A stretch of 64,000 nt of DNA from a bacterium 1xD8-48 (GCA_009917455.1 QZDS01000006.1:1-64000), one strand, 5' to 3'. Counted from the stretch's first letter, positions 1 to 8,419 are shown. The notes: a model not told the origin generated them from the sequence alone. Program-made: numbers and translations.

Positions 1-6
1 ATCAAG

Positions 7-28
7 GGCGCGAAGCGCCGCATTTTTT
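7..28 (+). terminator. Hairpin plus T tract at left edge
   Basis: GGCGC at 7-11 and GCGCC at 15-19 pair around a GAA loop and are followed by a T run at 23-28. This looks like a short rho-independent terminator for a gene that lies left of the window. The stem is only five pairs, so the call is moderate. Confidence 0.5.
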
Positions 29-150
29 GACTGGTTTGTCAAGTGTTTTAGAGAAAAAAGTGGGTGATTTTTGAAAAATAGGTTCTGAAAGCCCCATGAA
101 ATAAGGGTTGAAGATTCCGAGAAGTTATTTGATAAAATAAGGAGGATTTC

Positions 151-846
151 ATGGGGAAAAGGGCATGAAAAGTATCATCTGTTTTCATTATTGCGGCGGC
201 GGTGGCGCTGGCCGTTTTACCGCTTGCCATAACAACGGGAAAATCCGTTGCGTTTAAAGAAGGATACAAAGACCTTATGATAAATCCGGTGTATCTGCGG
301 CTCATCTGGAATTCCGTCGCTTTGCTGCTTCCGATTCTGGCGGGACAGTTTGTGATTGCGCCGCTGGCGGCGTACGGGTTCTGGCAGTGGAAGTGGAAAT
401 ATAAGGAGGGGCTGTTTTTTGTGTACATGATTGTAATGCTGATGCCCATGCAGCTCACGCTGGTGCCTCATTATCTGGTCACAGGCTGGCCTGGGATTCG
501 CCATAGCTGGTGGGCAATCATTCTTCCGGCAATGTTCCACCCCTTAAGGGTCTTTCTGATAAGACAGCAGATAAAGGAATTTCCGGAGGAATGTCTGGAA
601 GCCGCCCGGCTGGACGGAGCGGGAGAGTTCCAGATTTACCGGAAGATTATTGTTGACCAGGCGGTGGTTTTTATCGAGGGTTCCTACAAGTTCCCAATGT
701 CGGTGTATTTAAGCCAGTCGCTTGACGGAGAGGCCATCGTGTATTACGCGGCTTCCGTGATATACATGCTTCCGGTGCTGTTTGCATTTCTCATGGCAAA
801 GGAATATCTGATAGAGGGAATCAGTATGTCAGGCGTCAAGAGCTGA
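151..846 (+). pseudogene. Carbohydrate ABC transporter permease (MalG-like), broken
   Basis: A good ribosome site (AAGGAGG, 139-145) precedes ATG 151, but codon 6 of this frame is TGA (166-168). The same frame then runs open to the stop at 844-846, with GTG 202 as the only early alternative start. The open part resembles the membrane component of binding-protein-dependent sugar importers: hydrophobic segments, then the EAA loop (EAARLDGAG, around 597-627) that contacts the ATPase. After the EAA loop, relatives as I recall them have roughly 20-30 more residues with a membrane span before the SVYLSQ region. Here KIIV runs straight into DQAVVFIEG, which suggests an in-frame deletion. Total length would be about 231 residues against 270-290 for the family. 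No partner permease or binding protein is visible. A nonsense codon plus an internal deletion points to a decaying gene. Confidence 0.72.
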
Positions 847-960
847 AGCGAGAGAAGAAATCTGATGTGAGAAACCGGAGCTGACGCCAGAGAAGCAATC
901 TGGCACAGAGCCGAAGCTGAGAAACAGAATTTGGGGAAAGCTGTAAAACGGGAAATCTGC
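841..960 (+). repeat. Degenerate 30-nt tandem repeat
   Basis: Four consecutive units begin with AGCTGA, AGCTGA, AGCCGA and AGCTGT at 841, 879, 909 and 939. Each continues with a diverged AGAGAAG.AATCTG core. The two middle units are exactly 30 nt, the first is 38 and the last is cut to 22. The array starts inside the last codons of the broken permease. Confidence 0.55.
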
Positions 961-975
961 AAGGGGAGAGGCCGC

Positions 976-1452
976 ATGAAAAAAGAAGAAGACAACAAAA
1001 TGAGTTTTTCCAAGAAACTGGGACTGTTTTTGCTGACGGTCTGGGCGCTTTGGCGTGAAAGAAAGATGATGCCGGAGATTGAAACAGGATACCCGCAGGC
1101 CGGCACAATCGTTTATAATTGTCAGGTGGAGGCGAAGGTTCTGAGTAAGGAGGAAGCGTCTCTTATGGTGCCCCACACCTTTCATTTGCATTCGCGGCTG
1201 TTTCAGGAGGGAACCGACCTGGGAATCGGGACAGTGACTTCCTGTGAAATGGGCGGCGACGGGCACTACATGAAAATCAGACTGAAGGAAGATGGCACAG
1301 CGGGAGAGATGCTTCCCGTGGAAATCAATTATGTCCACGATTACGACCAGGTGGCGATACTTGACGAACTGGAGCAGCCCATAGTGCTCAAAAGCAGCAA
1401 AGAGCTGAAAGGCGGGATGAAAGTAAAGTTGGCCGGTGGATTTGAAAAGTAA
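976..1452 (+). CDS. Small orphan protein, possible adaptor remnant
   Basis: The frame is open from 931, but ATG 976 is the likelier start because it follows AAGGGGAGAGG. The product is 158 residues with one hydrophobic stretch near residues 12-22 (LGLFLLTVWAL) and a beta-rich remainder. I do not recognise the family with certainty. The end (QPIVLKSSKELKGGMKVKL) resembles the C-terminus of HlyD/RND-type periplasmic adaptor proteins, which sit next to related permeases in some Clostridia. The protein is far too short for such an adaptor and lacks the long coiled-coil hairpin. Given the broken permease beside it, an internally deleted adaptor is plausible, but this is inference. A strong terminator follows. 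Confidence 0.5.
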   Translation: MKKEEDNKMSFSKKLGLFLLTVWALWRERKMMPEIETGYPQAGTIVYNCQVEAKVLSKEEASLMVPHTFHLHSRLFQEGTDLGIGTVTSCEMGGDGHYMKIRLKEDGTAGEMLPVEINYVHDYDQVAILDELEQPIVLKSSKELKGGMKVKLAGGFEK

Positions 1453-1494
1453 TTTGAACGGATAAGAACAATAGGTATAAAAAGTGGGAGAAAA

Positions 1495-1525
1495 GAGCCT
1501 TTCCGGAAAAACGGAGGGGCTTTTT
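1495..1525 (+). terminator. Rho-independent terminator
   Basis: AGCCTTTCCG and CGGAGGGGCT pair over ten bases (two G-U pairs) around a short A-rich loop, followed by TTTTT at 1521-1525. It closes the decayed transport region. Confidence 0.8.
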
Positions 1526-1569
1526 ACACGTGTAAAAATGTGGTTTTGAAAAATTTTCCTTTGCCGGTA

Positions 1570-1600
1570 TTGACGTACAATAGCAGGAATTAAGTATATT
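1570..1600 (+). promoter_or_regulatory. Candidate promoter of the recombinase gene
   Basis: TTGACG at 1570-1575 and TATATT at 1595-1600 are separated by 19 bases. This is slightly longer than ideal, but both boxes are good and they lie just ahead of the ribosome site AAGGAG. Confidence 0.5.
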
Positions 1601-1621
1601 AAACCAAAAAGGAGAAATTCA

Positions 1622-2224
1622 ATGCAAAACACAATTTATGGGTACATACGTGTATCGACCAAAGAACAAAACGAAGCAAGGCAGAAAATTGCATTACAGA
1701 ATTTCCCGGTTCGGGAAGAAAACATTTTCATGGACAGGCAGAGCGGAAAAGATTTTAACCGGACGTCTTACCGTAAGCTGCTTAAGAAAATGAGAAAAAA
1801 GGATATTCTTGTGATTCAGTCCATTGACCGTCTGGGACGGAATTACGAGGAAATTCTCGAACAGTGGCGTATTCTTACCCGTGAAAGGCAGATAGACATT
1901 GTGGTGCTTGATATGCCGCTTTTGGATACCAGAGATAAAAACAGAGATTTGACAGGTACGTTTATGGCGGATTTGATTTTGCAGGTTTTATCCTATGTGG
2001 CCCAAAACGAACGTGAAAATATCCGGAAACGGCAGGCGGAGGGAATTGCCGCTGCGAAAGAGAGAGGCGTGCATTTCGGAAATCCGGGCAAGCCGGTTCC
2101 GGTGGCTTTTGAGGACGTAGCCGGAAAGTGGAGACGGAAAGAAATCAGTCTTTCAGAAGCTCTCAGGGAGCTGGAAATTGGACGTACCTATTTTTATAAG
2201 AATGTAAAGCTGCTGGGGCTTTAA
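1622..2224 (+). CDS. Serine recombinase (resolvase/invertase family)
   Basis: This is a 200-residue small serine recombinase that cuts and rejoins DNA at a specific site through a 5'-phosphoserine link. The N-terminus YGYIRVSTKEQ carries the catalytic serine (Ser12). The IDRLGRNY segment and the long E helix with ENIRKRQAEGI follow. The C-terminal 45 residues form a helix-turn-helix-like DNA-binding tail. The length matches resolvases and invertases, not the 450-550-residue large transposon integrases. It has its own promoter and an AAGGAG ribosome site. No invertible segment or res site is evident next to it. It could be a domesticated gene or the survivor of a lost mobile element, and its position beside a decayed operon fits the second view. 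Confidence 0.9.
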   Translation: MQNTIYGYIRVSTKEQNEARQKIALQNFPVREENIFMDRQSGKDFNRTSYRKLLKKMRKKDILVIQSIDRLGRNYEEILEQWRILTRERQIDIVVLDMPLLDTRDKNRDLTGTFMADLILQVLSYVAQNERENIRKRQAEGIAAAKERGVHFGNPGKPVPVAFEDVAGKWRRKEISLSEALRELEIGRTYFYKNVKLLGL

Positions 2225-2242
2225 AAGAGTCTGCAACGTGCA

Positions 2243-2271
2243 TTGACGAGGGGAAAACCTCACATTATAAT
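2243..2271 (+). promoter_or_regulatory. SigA-type promoter of pepT
   Basis: TTGACG at 2243-2248 and a perfect TATAAT at 2266-2271 with a 17-base spacer. The pepT start lies 45 bases downstream. Confidence 0.85.
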
Positions 2272-2315
2272 AGTAGAAAAACGGATTTTTAAATTAGATG
2301 GAAAAGGAGTATGGA

Positions 2316-3542
2316 ATGGAAAGAGTAATAGAAAACTTTTTAAGGTACGCTGTGATTGATACCGAGTCGTCTGAGGAAAGCGCTTCAACCCCTTCCACGG
2401 CGAAACAGCATAATCTGGCAAAGGTTTTAGCGGCGCAGCTTGAGGAGATGGGAGCGGAGGAGATTACTTACGACGAGGAACATTGCTATGTATACGCCTC
2501 AATTCCGGCCTCTGTGGGATGCGAGATGGCTCCGGTAATCGGATTCATTGCCCATATGGATACTTCCCCGGCGGTAACGGGAGCCGGGGTAAAGCCCCGC
2601 GTCATTGACAACTACGACGGAAAGGATATCCTGCTGAACGAAGAAAAACAGGTGGTGATGAAAACGGCTGATTTTCCGGAGCTTGTATCTTATGTGGGGA
2701 AGAGGCTGATAGTCACCGACGGGACAACGCTGCTCGGGGCGGACGATAAGGCGGGAGTCGCAGAGATTATGGCGATGGCGGAACGTCTCCTTTGCAATCC
2801 CGATATCCTCCACGGAAAAATACGGCTTGGATTTACCCCGGACGAGGAGGTGGGAGCCGGTGCGGACCACTTTAATGTGGAGCTTTTTGACGCGGATTAC
2901 GCTTATACGGTGGACGGCGGAAGGCTGGGCGAGCTGGAATATGAAAACTTTAACGCTGCCGGAGCAAAGGTAAGGATATACGGAAGAAGCGTACATCCCG
3001 GAGAAGCAAAGGACAAGATGCGGAATGCGATTCTGATGGCGCAGGAGTTCCAGTCCATGCTTCCGGCTGCGGAAAATCCTATGTACACCTGCGGTTACGA
3101 GGGCTTTTACCATCTGGACGCGTTAAATGGCACGGTGGAGGAAGCGGCGGCGGAATATATTATCCGCGACCATGACAGGGAAAAGTTTGAAAAGAAGAAA
3201 GAAGCCTTCCTCAGAATAGGAGAATTTCTGAACGAAAAGTACGGGGAAGGTACCTTTGAGATAGAGTTGAAGGATTCCTATTATAATATGAAGGAAGTCA
3301 TTGAGCAGAACATGCATCTTGTGGACAATGCAAAGGCGGCCATGGAGGAGCTTGGAATCGAGCCAGTGGTGGTGCCCATCCGGGGCGGCACGGATGGTGC
3401 AAGACTTTCCTTTATGGGACTGCCCTGTCCGAACCTGTGTACCGGAGGCGCCAATTTCCACGGACGTTTTGAGTACGCATGCGCGGACGATATGGAAATG
3501 ATAGTGGAGCTTTTAGTGAAGCTGGCGGGGAAGTATGCGTAA
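2316..3542 (+). CDS. pepT: Peptidase T (tripeptidase)
   Basis: This cytoplasmic M20B metallopeptidase removes the N-terminal residue from tripeptides. From ATG 2316 it is 408 residues, the usual size of PepT. That start is favoured over ATG 2298 because AAGGAG (2303-2308) lies seven bases before it. Metal and active-site motifs are visible: HMDTSP (His80), GADDKAG, TPDEEVG, YTVDGG and HPGEAKDKM, plus the GGTDGA segment near the C-terminus. It is monocistronic, with a consensus promoter upstream and a strong terminator downstream. Confidence 0.96.
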   Translation: MERVIENFLRYAVIDTESSEESASTPSTAKQHNLAKVLAAQLEEMGAEEITYDEEHCYVYASIPASVGCEMAPVIGFIAHMDTSPAVTGAGVKPRVIDNYDGKDILLNEEKQVVMKTADFPELVSYVGKRLIVTDGTTLLGADDKAGVAEIMAMAERLLCNPDILHGKIRLGFTPDEEVGAGADHFNVELFDADYAYTVDGGRLGELEYENFNAAGAKVRIYGRSVHPGEAKDKMRNAILMAQEFQSMLPAAENPMYTCGYEGFYHLDALNGTVEEAAAEYIIRDHDREKFEKKKEAFLRIGEFLNEKYGEGTFEIELKDSYYNMKEVIEQNMHLVDNAKAAMEELGIEPVVVPIRGGTDGARLSFMGLPCPNLCTGGANFHGRFEYACADDMEMIVELLVKLAGKYA

Positions 3543-3642
3543 GGTTTATTGCCGACGCTTCCCGATAGTATAAACGCAGTTCCGGCCAGCCCGCGATGGT
3601 CTTCGGAAAGGGCGGAGAAGCTTTCCGCCTGATTTCCGCCTG

Positions 3643-3695
3643 AAAAATCCGGTTGAAATTCCTGCCGCCATGGCGGGCGTTTCAACCGGATTTTC
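3643..3695 (+). terminator. Long hairpin terminator after pepT
   Basis: AAAATCCGGTTGAAA (from about 3644) pairs perfectly with TTTCAACCGGATTTT (to about 3694). A second small GCC/GGC hairpin lies in the loop. The A/T ends allow use in both directions, between convergent pepT and the DUF3048 gene. Confidence 0.85.
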
Positions 3696-3700
3696 CGTTT

Positions 3701-3744
3701 TGCAATAAGCTGACTTACATAGCGTGACAGCGTATGTTTGTTAC
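3701..3744 (+). repeat. Dispersed intergenic repeat, copy A
   Basis: The segment begins TGCAATAAGCTGACTTACAT and continues AGCGTGACAGCG. It matches the other copies at 27395, 28660, 40491 and, inverted, 42694 and 46563. The shared core is CAATAAGC.GACTTGCGAAGC followed by GGCAGCGTTTGTTGC. It sits between the pepT terminator and the end of the convergent DUF3048 gene. Confidence 0.65.
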
Positions 3745-3759
3745 TGTCTGAATTTCCCG

Positions 3760-4830
3760 TCAGGAATTAACCAGCGTTCTTCCCTGTTGGGCAATTGCAA
3801 TATAGGTCTTTCCCGTATTTAACTGGATTTCGTTTCCGTTATCATCATAATATCTGGTAGGAGAGTAATCGGAGGTCTTTTTCCAGGTAATGTGAATGCC
3901 CTTTCCTTTTGTGAAATAGTATCCGTCGCTGGTGGAATCCACAGTCTGGAAAGCAAGGTAGCCCTTGTTATCACGTTTGGACCATTTGGTATTCTGGACA
4001 ATTACGTTGGAAAAGGTAAGCTGATTGCCGGTAAGGCTGTCCACCTGGGCCGTTCCGTGAATGTTTTTGGCGTAAAGTCCGGTTTCGGGATTGTATGTAA
4101 GGCTGCTCTTTGTATAAGGAAAAATATCGGATAAATCAATGGTATTGCCGGGAACCGTTCCCTCATACTGCTCCAACGTATTTCCCTCCGGTGCAAACTG
4201 GAAGTGAGAGGCATTGTAATACTCGGGTCTGGTGGTCAGGGAATAGCCTAAATCGTTGCAGGCGCTGGTAATGCCCTCGCCGCTGACATAAGCGTTGTGC
4301 GGCACCTTTTTGTCCGTAGAACGGAAAAATGCCGAGGAGCCGGGAGCGCCACCGCCGGTGCCGTATTCTCTGGCTGCTGAAAGATTATTGATTTCCGGCG
4401 CCGTGATTTTGCTCTGCATATAGTGAACGCCGCCCACATGAATCAGAATCGGATCCCACTCGGTGGCAAGGGTGATATAGTAATCGCGGCAACTCCGGAT
4501 GCTTCCGATACGGTCAAGCCCCTGCCAGTCGTCGATAATTGCCATCTGGCGGGACATTTCTCCTTCTTCCATGATTTCATAAAGAACCTTTGCGTTGCCG
4601 ATTCCGTAGGAGGGCTGGGCAGCTTTGTCTGTGGGTACCATAACGGCAATCGGCCGCTGAGAAGCCTGAGCGGAGGATACCGGTTCCCCTGTGTAAACGC
4701 TTGCAACCTGCTCGTCCGCCAAAACCGTATCAGTTCCTGATACAGACGGCATAAAGCAGAATGCTGCGGCACAGAGTCCTGTGGTAAGCACAGTGGCAGT
4801 GAGTTTTTTCATGATTTTTTTCTTGTGCAT
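3760..4830 (-). CDS. Secreted DUF3048 (YerB-type) protein
   Basis: The product is 356 residues with a Lys-rich N-terminus and a hydrophobic signal segment (about residues 10-28), so it is probably exported. The mature part matches the DUF3048 family as I know it: RPIAVMVPTDKAAQPSYGI, then the SIRSCRDYY and DPILIHVGG segments in the N-terminal domain, and a C-terminal domain with YNPETGLYAKN. The molecular function of the family is unknown. Bacillus YerB is a lipoprotein, but no lipobox cysteine is clear here. The ribosome site AAAGGGG precedes ATG, and a 17-base-spaced promoter lies at 4879-4907. The gene is single and converges on pepT. Confidence 0.85.
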   Translation of the reverse strand: MHKKKIMKKLTATVLTTGLCAAAFCFMPSVSGTDTVLADEQVASVYTGEPVSSAQASQRPIAVMVPTDKAAQPSYGIGNAKVLYEIMEEGEMSRQMAIIDDWQGLDRIGSIRSCRDYYITLATEWDPILIHVGGVHYMQSKITAPEINNLSAAREYGTGGGAPGSSAFFRSTDKKVPHNAYVSGEGITSACNDLGYSLTTRPEYYNASHFQFAPEGNTLEQYEGTVPGNTIDLSDIFPYTKSSLTYNPETGLYAKNIHGTAQVDSLTGNQLTFSNVIVQNTKWSKRDNKGYLAFQTVDSTSDGYYFTKGKGIHITWKKTSDYSPTRYYDDNGNEIQLNTGKTYIAIAQQGRTLVNS

Positions 4831-4878
4831 GATAATTTCCCCTTTACTTTCTTAAGTATGTTTTTGGTTTCGTAAAGT

Positions 4879-4907
4879 ATCATAACTCTTTGAGAGAGGG
4901 GAGTCAA
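4879..4907 (-). promoter_or_regulatory. Promoter of the DUF3048 gene
   Basis: On the minus strand TTGACT (4907-4902) and TATGAT (4884-4879) are spaced by 17 bases. The gap 4831-5138 holds this promoter and the divergent MerR promoter. I see nothing else in it. Confidence 0.75.
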
Positions 4908-5080
4908 TGAATAATAATGGAAAACGTAAAACCGGTCTGGCCCTCTGTATTTCAATCAGGCGCAGCAGTCCGGCAGCAGGGCTTCAACGGCCTCTTTTTT
5001 CATTTTTGCAGTATTCTGATTATACAGTATAAATCGGTTTGGGGAAATAGGGCTAAAATATGAAAAAAATTAAAAAGCTA

Positions 5081-5111
5081 TTGACTCTGACGTTGTGTCA
5101 TACTTTATACT
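5081..5111 (+). promoter_or_regulatory. MerR-type promoter with dyad in a long spacer
   Basis: TTGACT at 5081-5086 and TATACT at 5106-5111 are separated by 19 bases, the overlong spacing typical of promoters activated by MerR proteins. The spacer contains the dyad TGAC-GTTG-TGTCA. The likely binder is the product of the gene it drives, so autoregulation is inferred. Confidence 0.75.
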
Positions 5112-5138
5112 GTTTTCAGACGGGAGGGAATGAAAGCT

Positions 5139-5873
5139 ATGAGGACAGTAAAGGAAGTCAGCAGTTTAACAGGCGTAAGTATACGTGCGCTTCATCATTA
5201 TGATTCCATCGGTCTGCTGCGGCCGACGCAGGTCACGGAATCAGGGTACAGGCTTTATGACGATAAGGCGCTGGAAAAGCTGCAGATAATATTGCTGTTC
5301 AAAGAGCTGAAGTTTCCATTAAAAGAAATAAAGAAGATTCTGGATAATCCTTTCTTTGACAGGAAAAGGGCTCTGGAGCAACAAATAGGACTTCTTGTGC
5401 TGCAAAGAGAGCACATCGAGGGTCTGATAAATCTTGCCCGTGAAATACAGATAAAAGGAGTGAAGAAAGTGCTTGATTTTAACGCATTCGATACAAAAAA
5501 AATGGATGAATATACAAGGCAGGCCAGAGAAAAATGGGGAAACACAAAGGCCTGGCAGGAGTTTGAAGAAAAATCCAAAAACAGGACGTCCGTGGAGGAG
5601 CAGGCCGTGGGAAAGGAAATGATGGGAATTTTCCGGGAATTTGGCGAACTCCGGAAAAAGGAGCCCAAAGAGGGAGCTGTTCAGGAGCTGGTGCAAAAGC
5701 TCCGCGACTTTATAACGGAGCATTATTATCAGTGTACGCCTGAGATTCTGCGCGGCCTTGGAGAAATGTATGCCGGAGGAAACAGCTTTACCGACAACAT
5801 TGACAGCGCGGGCGGAGAGGGAACCGCCGAGTTCGTTAAAAGAGCGATTGATGTATATTGCAGCAGGGAATAA
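5139..5873 (+). CDS. MerR/TipA-family transcription activator
   Basis: Start 5139 is preferred to 5130 because GGAGG (5123-5127) is only two bases from the earlier ATG, and family members begin with xTVKEV. The 244-residue product has an N-terminal MerR winged helix (TVKEVSSLTGVSIRALHHYD, then SGYRLYDD), a dimerisation coiled coil (about 75-110), and a C-terminal all-helical TipAS-like domain that in relatives binds thiopeptide or other drugs. The end shows the family GGNSFTDNID and AEFVKRAIDVYC segments. It is a single gene under its own MerR-type promoter. A multidrug MATE exporter lies immediately downstream and is a plausible target, although that gene has an ordinary 17-base-spaced promoter. 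Confidence 0.9.
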   Translation: MRTVKEVSSLTGVSIRALHHYDSIGLLRPTQVTESGYRLYDDKALEKLQIILLFKELKFPLKEIKKILDNPFFDRKRALEQQIGLLVLQREHIEGLINLAREIQIKGVKKVLDFNAFDTKKMDEYTRQAREKWGNTKAWQEFEEKSKNRTSVEEQAVGKEMMGIFREFGELRKKEPKEGAVQELVQKLRDFITEHYYQCTPEILRGLGEMYAGGNSFTDNIDSAGGEGTAEFVKRAIDVYCSRE

Positions 5874-5890
5874 CTGGAAATGAAAGCCGG

Positions 5891-5930
5891 AAAGCAGCCA
5901 TCTTGCCGTAAAAAGCAGGGCGGCTGCTTC
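5891..5930 (+). terminator. Hairpin terminator after the MerR gene
   Basis: AAGCAGCC at 5892-5899 pairs with GGCTGCTT at 5922-5929. The T run is weak (TCTTGTT), so termination may be partial. Confidence 0.6.
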
Positions 5931-6016
5931 TTGTTGCCTGTACCCGCCCGCTTACCGGCAGGCTTGCGGACGGCAGCCGTGACGGCGCTGCCGCAGAAAT
6001 GAACGGAAATTTCGTA

Positions 6017-6045
6017 TTGTGTTTCTCCGCCGCCGAAACTATAAT
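6017..6045 (+). promoter_or_regulatory. Promoter of the first MATE gene
   Basis: TTGTGT at 6017-6022 and TATAAT at 6040-6045 with a 17-base spacer. Confidence 0.75.
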
Positions 6046-6140
6046 AGAATCATGGGAAACGGGGAAATGTTCCTATGGCCGGGCAGGCGCCGGCAAACGA
6101 AATTTTGCATGGAATGTGCCGATGTGACAGGAGAAGAACA

Positions 6141-7508
6141 ATGAATTACGAAGAAAAACACAAAATGATGATAGAAACGCCAATCAGCCGCCTGATACCC
6201 AGACTGGCAGTTCCGACTATAATCAGCATGCTGATAACCTCCATATATAATATGGCGGATACTTTTTTTGTGAGCCAGTTAAGTACAAGCGCTTCCGGAG
6301 CGGTAGGCGTGAATTTTTCCCTGATGGCAATGATTCAGGCGATTGGATTTACGCTTGGTATGGGAAGCGGCAACTATATGTCAAGAATGCTGGGGGCAAA
6401 GGAGCAGGAAAAGGCGCAGAGGGCATGTTCCACGGCGGTTTATACGGCTTTTGTGTTCGGACTTGCGCTGGCGGTTCTGGGGATTGCCAATATTAACGGT
6501 CTTGTGCGCGCTCTTGGTGCAACGGAAACCATTGCTCCGTACGCGAAGGATTACGGGAAATACATACTGATTGCCGCGCCCTATATGACGGTGTCCTTTG
6601 TATTTAATAACCATCTGCGCTCTCAGGGAAACGCGGCGCTTTCCATGATAGGAATCACCACCGGCGGCGTGCTGAACGTGATTTTGGACCCTGTCCTTAT
6701 TTTCGGCTTTCATATGGGGATTTCGGGCGCGGCAATCGCTACGATTTTCAGCCAGTTTGTGAGCTTTACGATTTTGCTGGTTCTGGTGATTCGCTCGAAA
6801 AATGTGCTAAAGCCGCTGCCGAAATATTATACCTTTAAAGGCTGGGTATATAAAGAAATACTCTCCGCCGGTATGCCGACCCTGGGACGCCAGGGACTTG
6901 CCAGCGCGGCTTCCGTTCTCTTAAATGTGGCGGCTTCGGGCTTCGGGGATGCGGCGGTAGCGGCAATGTCCATTGTCACGAGGATTATGATGTTTATCAA
7001 TTCTGCGCTGATTGGATTCGGACAGGGCTTTCAGCCCGTGTGCGGGTTTAACTTCGGGGCGAAAAGATATGACAGGGTGCTTGAGGCTTACTTTTTCTGC
7101 CGGAGGGTGGCGCTGGTCTTTCTGCTGATTATGGGCGTGGTGATGTTTGCGGTTTCCACACCGATAATGCGGCTTTTCAGGAGAGAGGACGCGGAGGTTA
7201 TACGCATAGGCGCTCTGGCGCTGAAAATGCAGTGCTGTCTGCTGCCCTTTCAGGCATATTCCATTATCGGAAACATGCTGACCCAGTCGATTGGCTACAG
7301 CTTCCGGGCGACTCTCACCGCAATCAGCAAGCAGGGATTGTTTTTTATCCCGGCGATTCTGATTCTGCCGGAAATTTTCGGGGTGACGGGGCTACAGCTT
7401 GCCCAGCCGGTGGCGGACGGACTCACCTTTCTGTTAACGCAGGCCATTGTGATGATGGTGGTGAAGGAGCTGAAAGAGATGGCGGCGGCAGAAAAGGCGG
7501 CTGTCTGA
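6141..7508 (+). CDS. MATE family multidrug/cation antiporter
   Basis: From ATG 6141, preceded by AGGAGAAG, the product is 455 residues with about twelve membrane spans. It begins MIETPISRLIPRLAVPT, followed by the conserved SIYNMADTFFVSQL segment of this MATE subgroup. The repeat-2 counterpart is around GFGQGFQPVCGFNFGAKRY. The frame extends upstream to 6075, but those 22 residues are hydrophilic and lack a ribosome site. MATE proteins expel drugs, metabolites or toxins using Na+ or H+. The substrate cannot be told from sequence. It lies directly downstream of the TipA-type regulator and may be part of its response. Confidence 0.92.
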   Translation: MNYEEKHKMMIETPISRLIPRLAVPTIISMLITSIYNMADTFFVSQLSTSASGAVGVNFSLMAMIQAIGFTLGMGSGNYMSRMLGAKEQEKAQRACSTAVYTAFVFGLALAVLGIANINGLVRALGATETIAPYAKDYGKYILIAAPYMTVSFVFNNHLRSQGNAALSMIGITTGGVLNVILDPVLIFGFHMGISGAAIATIFSQFVSFTILLVLVIRSKNVLKPLPKYYTFKGWVYKEILSAGMPTLGRQGLASAASVLLNVAASGFGDAAVAAMSIVTRIMMFINSALIGFGQGFQPVCGFNFGAKRYDRVLEAYFFCRRVALVFLLIMGVVMFAVSTPIMRLFRREDAEVIRIGALALKMQCCLLPFQAYSIIGNMLTQSIGYSFRATLTAISKQGLFFIPAILILPEIFGVTGLQLAQPVADGLTFLLTQAIVMMVVKELKEMAAAEKAAV

Positions 7509-7545
7509 AGGGGGCTAAAGTCACGGAAAGTATTTGCAGCTTCTG

Positions 7546-8373
7546 TCAGCAATTCCCCACAAACACATTTTTTAAATATTTTCCGGCAATATCCGCAAGG
7601 CGGTATACTTGCGCTGTATCTGTGGCGCTTCGGTCGGTCATGCGGTATCTCGGGAAAAAGCGGGTGACATGGAGGGGAATTTCCGGGGAGACGGAAGCAA
7701 TCCATGCGGCTTCTTCCTCCATTTCCTCCAAACTGTCGTTTTCACCGGGCACAATCAGGGTGGTGAGCTCTATGTGGCGCCGGGCGGAAGAATGAAGAAT
7801 AAATTCCTTTACGGCGGCAAGGCTTCCACCGAGCTTCCGATAATATTCCTCCCGAAAGCCTTTCAAATCAATATTCATGGCGTCTATAAAGGGCAGCAGC
7901 TCGTCGAGAACCGAAAGGGAGGCCGTTCCGTTTGTGACCAGCACGTTTTTCATGCCGGCCTCATGTACCAGTCTTGCGGTATCGCGCACATATTCCCAGC
8001 CCACAAGGGGCTCGTTGTAGGTAAAGGCCACGCCGATGTTCCCGGCCTTCCTGAAAGCAAGGGCACGGGCGGTAAGCTCTTTGGGAGACATATAAACGGT
8101 TTCCCCCGAAGAAAAATCCGCCATGGAAATTTCATGGTTCTGGCAGAAGGGGCATTTCAAATTACAGCCGTAGCTTCCAACAGAGAGGATTTTACTTCCG
8201 GGGTAAAACATGTTTAAGGGCTTTTTTTCAATGGGGTCGAGAGCCATGGAGGTTATCCGTCCATAGCTTTCACAGCGGATGACTCCGCCGTCGTTTAGTC
8301 TTGCCCGGCACAGGCCCTTTTGTCCCGGCCCGAGAAGACAGTGATGAATACAGGATTTACAGATGATTTTCAT
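7546..8373 (-). CDS. amrS: AmmeMemoRadiSam system radical SAM enzyme
   Basis: The start is set at ATG 8373, giving 275 residues beginning MKIICKSCIHHC. GTG 8436 is also in frame, but its extra 21 residues look non-native and no ribosome site precedes it. The N-terminus has the zinc/iron-like CKSC..HC....GLCRAR cluster typical of this branch. The radical SAM CX3CX2C motif is GCNLKCPFC, and TYNEP with a TNG strand follows. Pfl-activase-like glycyl-radical activators resemble it, but the N-terminal Cys pattern and the neighbour identify the AmmeMemoRadiSam module. Its substrate is unknown. It follows the Memo/AMMECR1 fusion gene on the same strand after a 70-base gap with a strong hairpin. Confidence 0.88.
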   Translation of the reverse strand: MKIICKSCIHHCLLGPGQKGLCRARLNDGGVIRCESYGRITSMALDPIEKKPLNMFYPGSKILSVGSYGCNLKCPFCQNHEISMADFSSGETVYMSPKELTARALAFRKAGNIGVAFTYNEPLVGWEYVRDTARLVHEAGMKNVLVTNGTASLSVLDELLPFIDAMNIDLKGFREEYYRKLGGSLAAVKEFILHSSARRHIELTTLIVPGENDSLEEMEEEAAWIASVSPEIPLHVTRFFPRYRMTDRSATDTAQVYRLADIAGKYLKNVFVGNC

Positions 8374-8385
8374 ATTCCGGATACC

Positions 8386-8419
8386 GCATATGCCGGACGA
8401 AAAAGGCGCCGGCATATGC
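8386..8419 (-). repeat. Perfect 11-bp hairpin between the two AmmeMemoRadiSam genes
   Basis: GCATATGCCGG (8386-8396) and CCGGCATATGC (8409-8419) are perfect inverted repeats around a 12-base loop. On the transcript the stem ends 12 bases before the amrS start codon and no U tract follows. It is more likely to influence amrS translation or mRNA processing than to terminate. Confidence 0.7.

Noticed and set aside
166-168. TGA in the permease gene as a selenocysteine codon
   Set aside because: It falls at codon 6 of a transporter with no selenoprotein relatives, and there is no visible SECIS-like hairpin right after it. Decay is simpler.
829-1632. 267-residue open frame on the minus strand
   Set aside because: It is the shadow of the small orphan gene, the tandem repeat and the recombinase promoter. 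The composition is unlike a protein and it has no ribosome site.
1622-2224. Recombinase as part of an intact transposon or invertible promoter
   Set aside because: No flanking inverted repeats, duplicated target or res-like subsites are visible around it.
7232-7795. 187-residue frame across the end of the first MATE gene
   Set aside because: It is out of frame with MATE and antisense to amrS, with shadow composition only.
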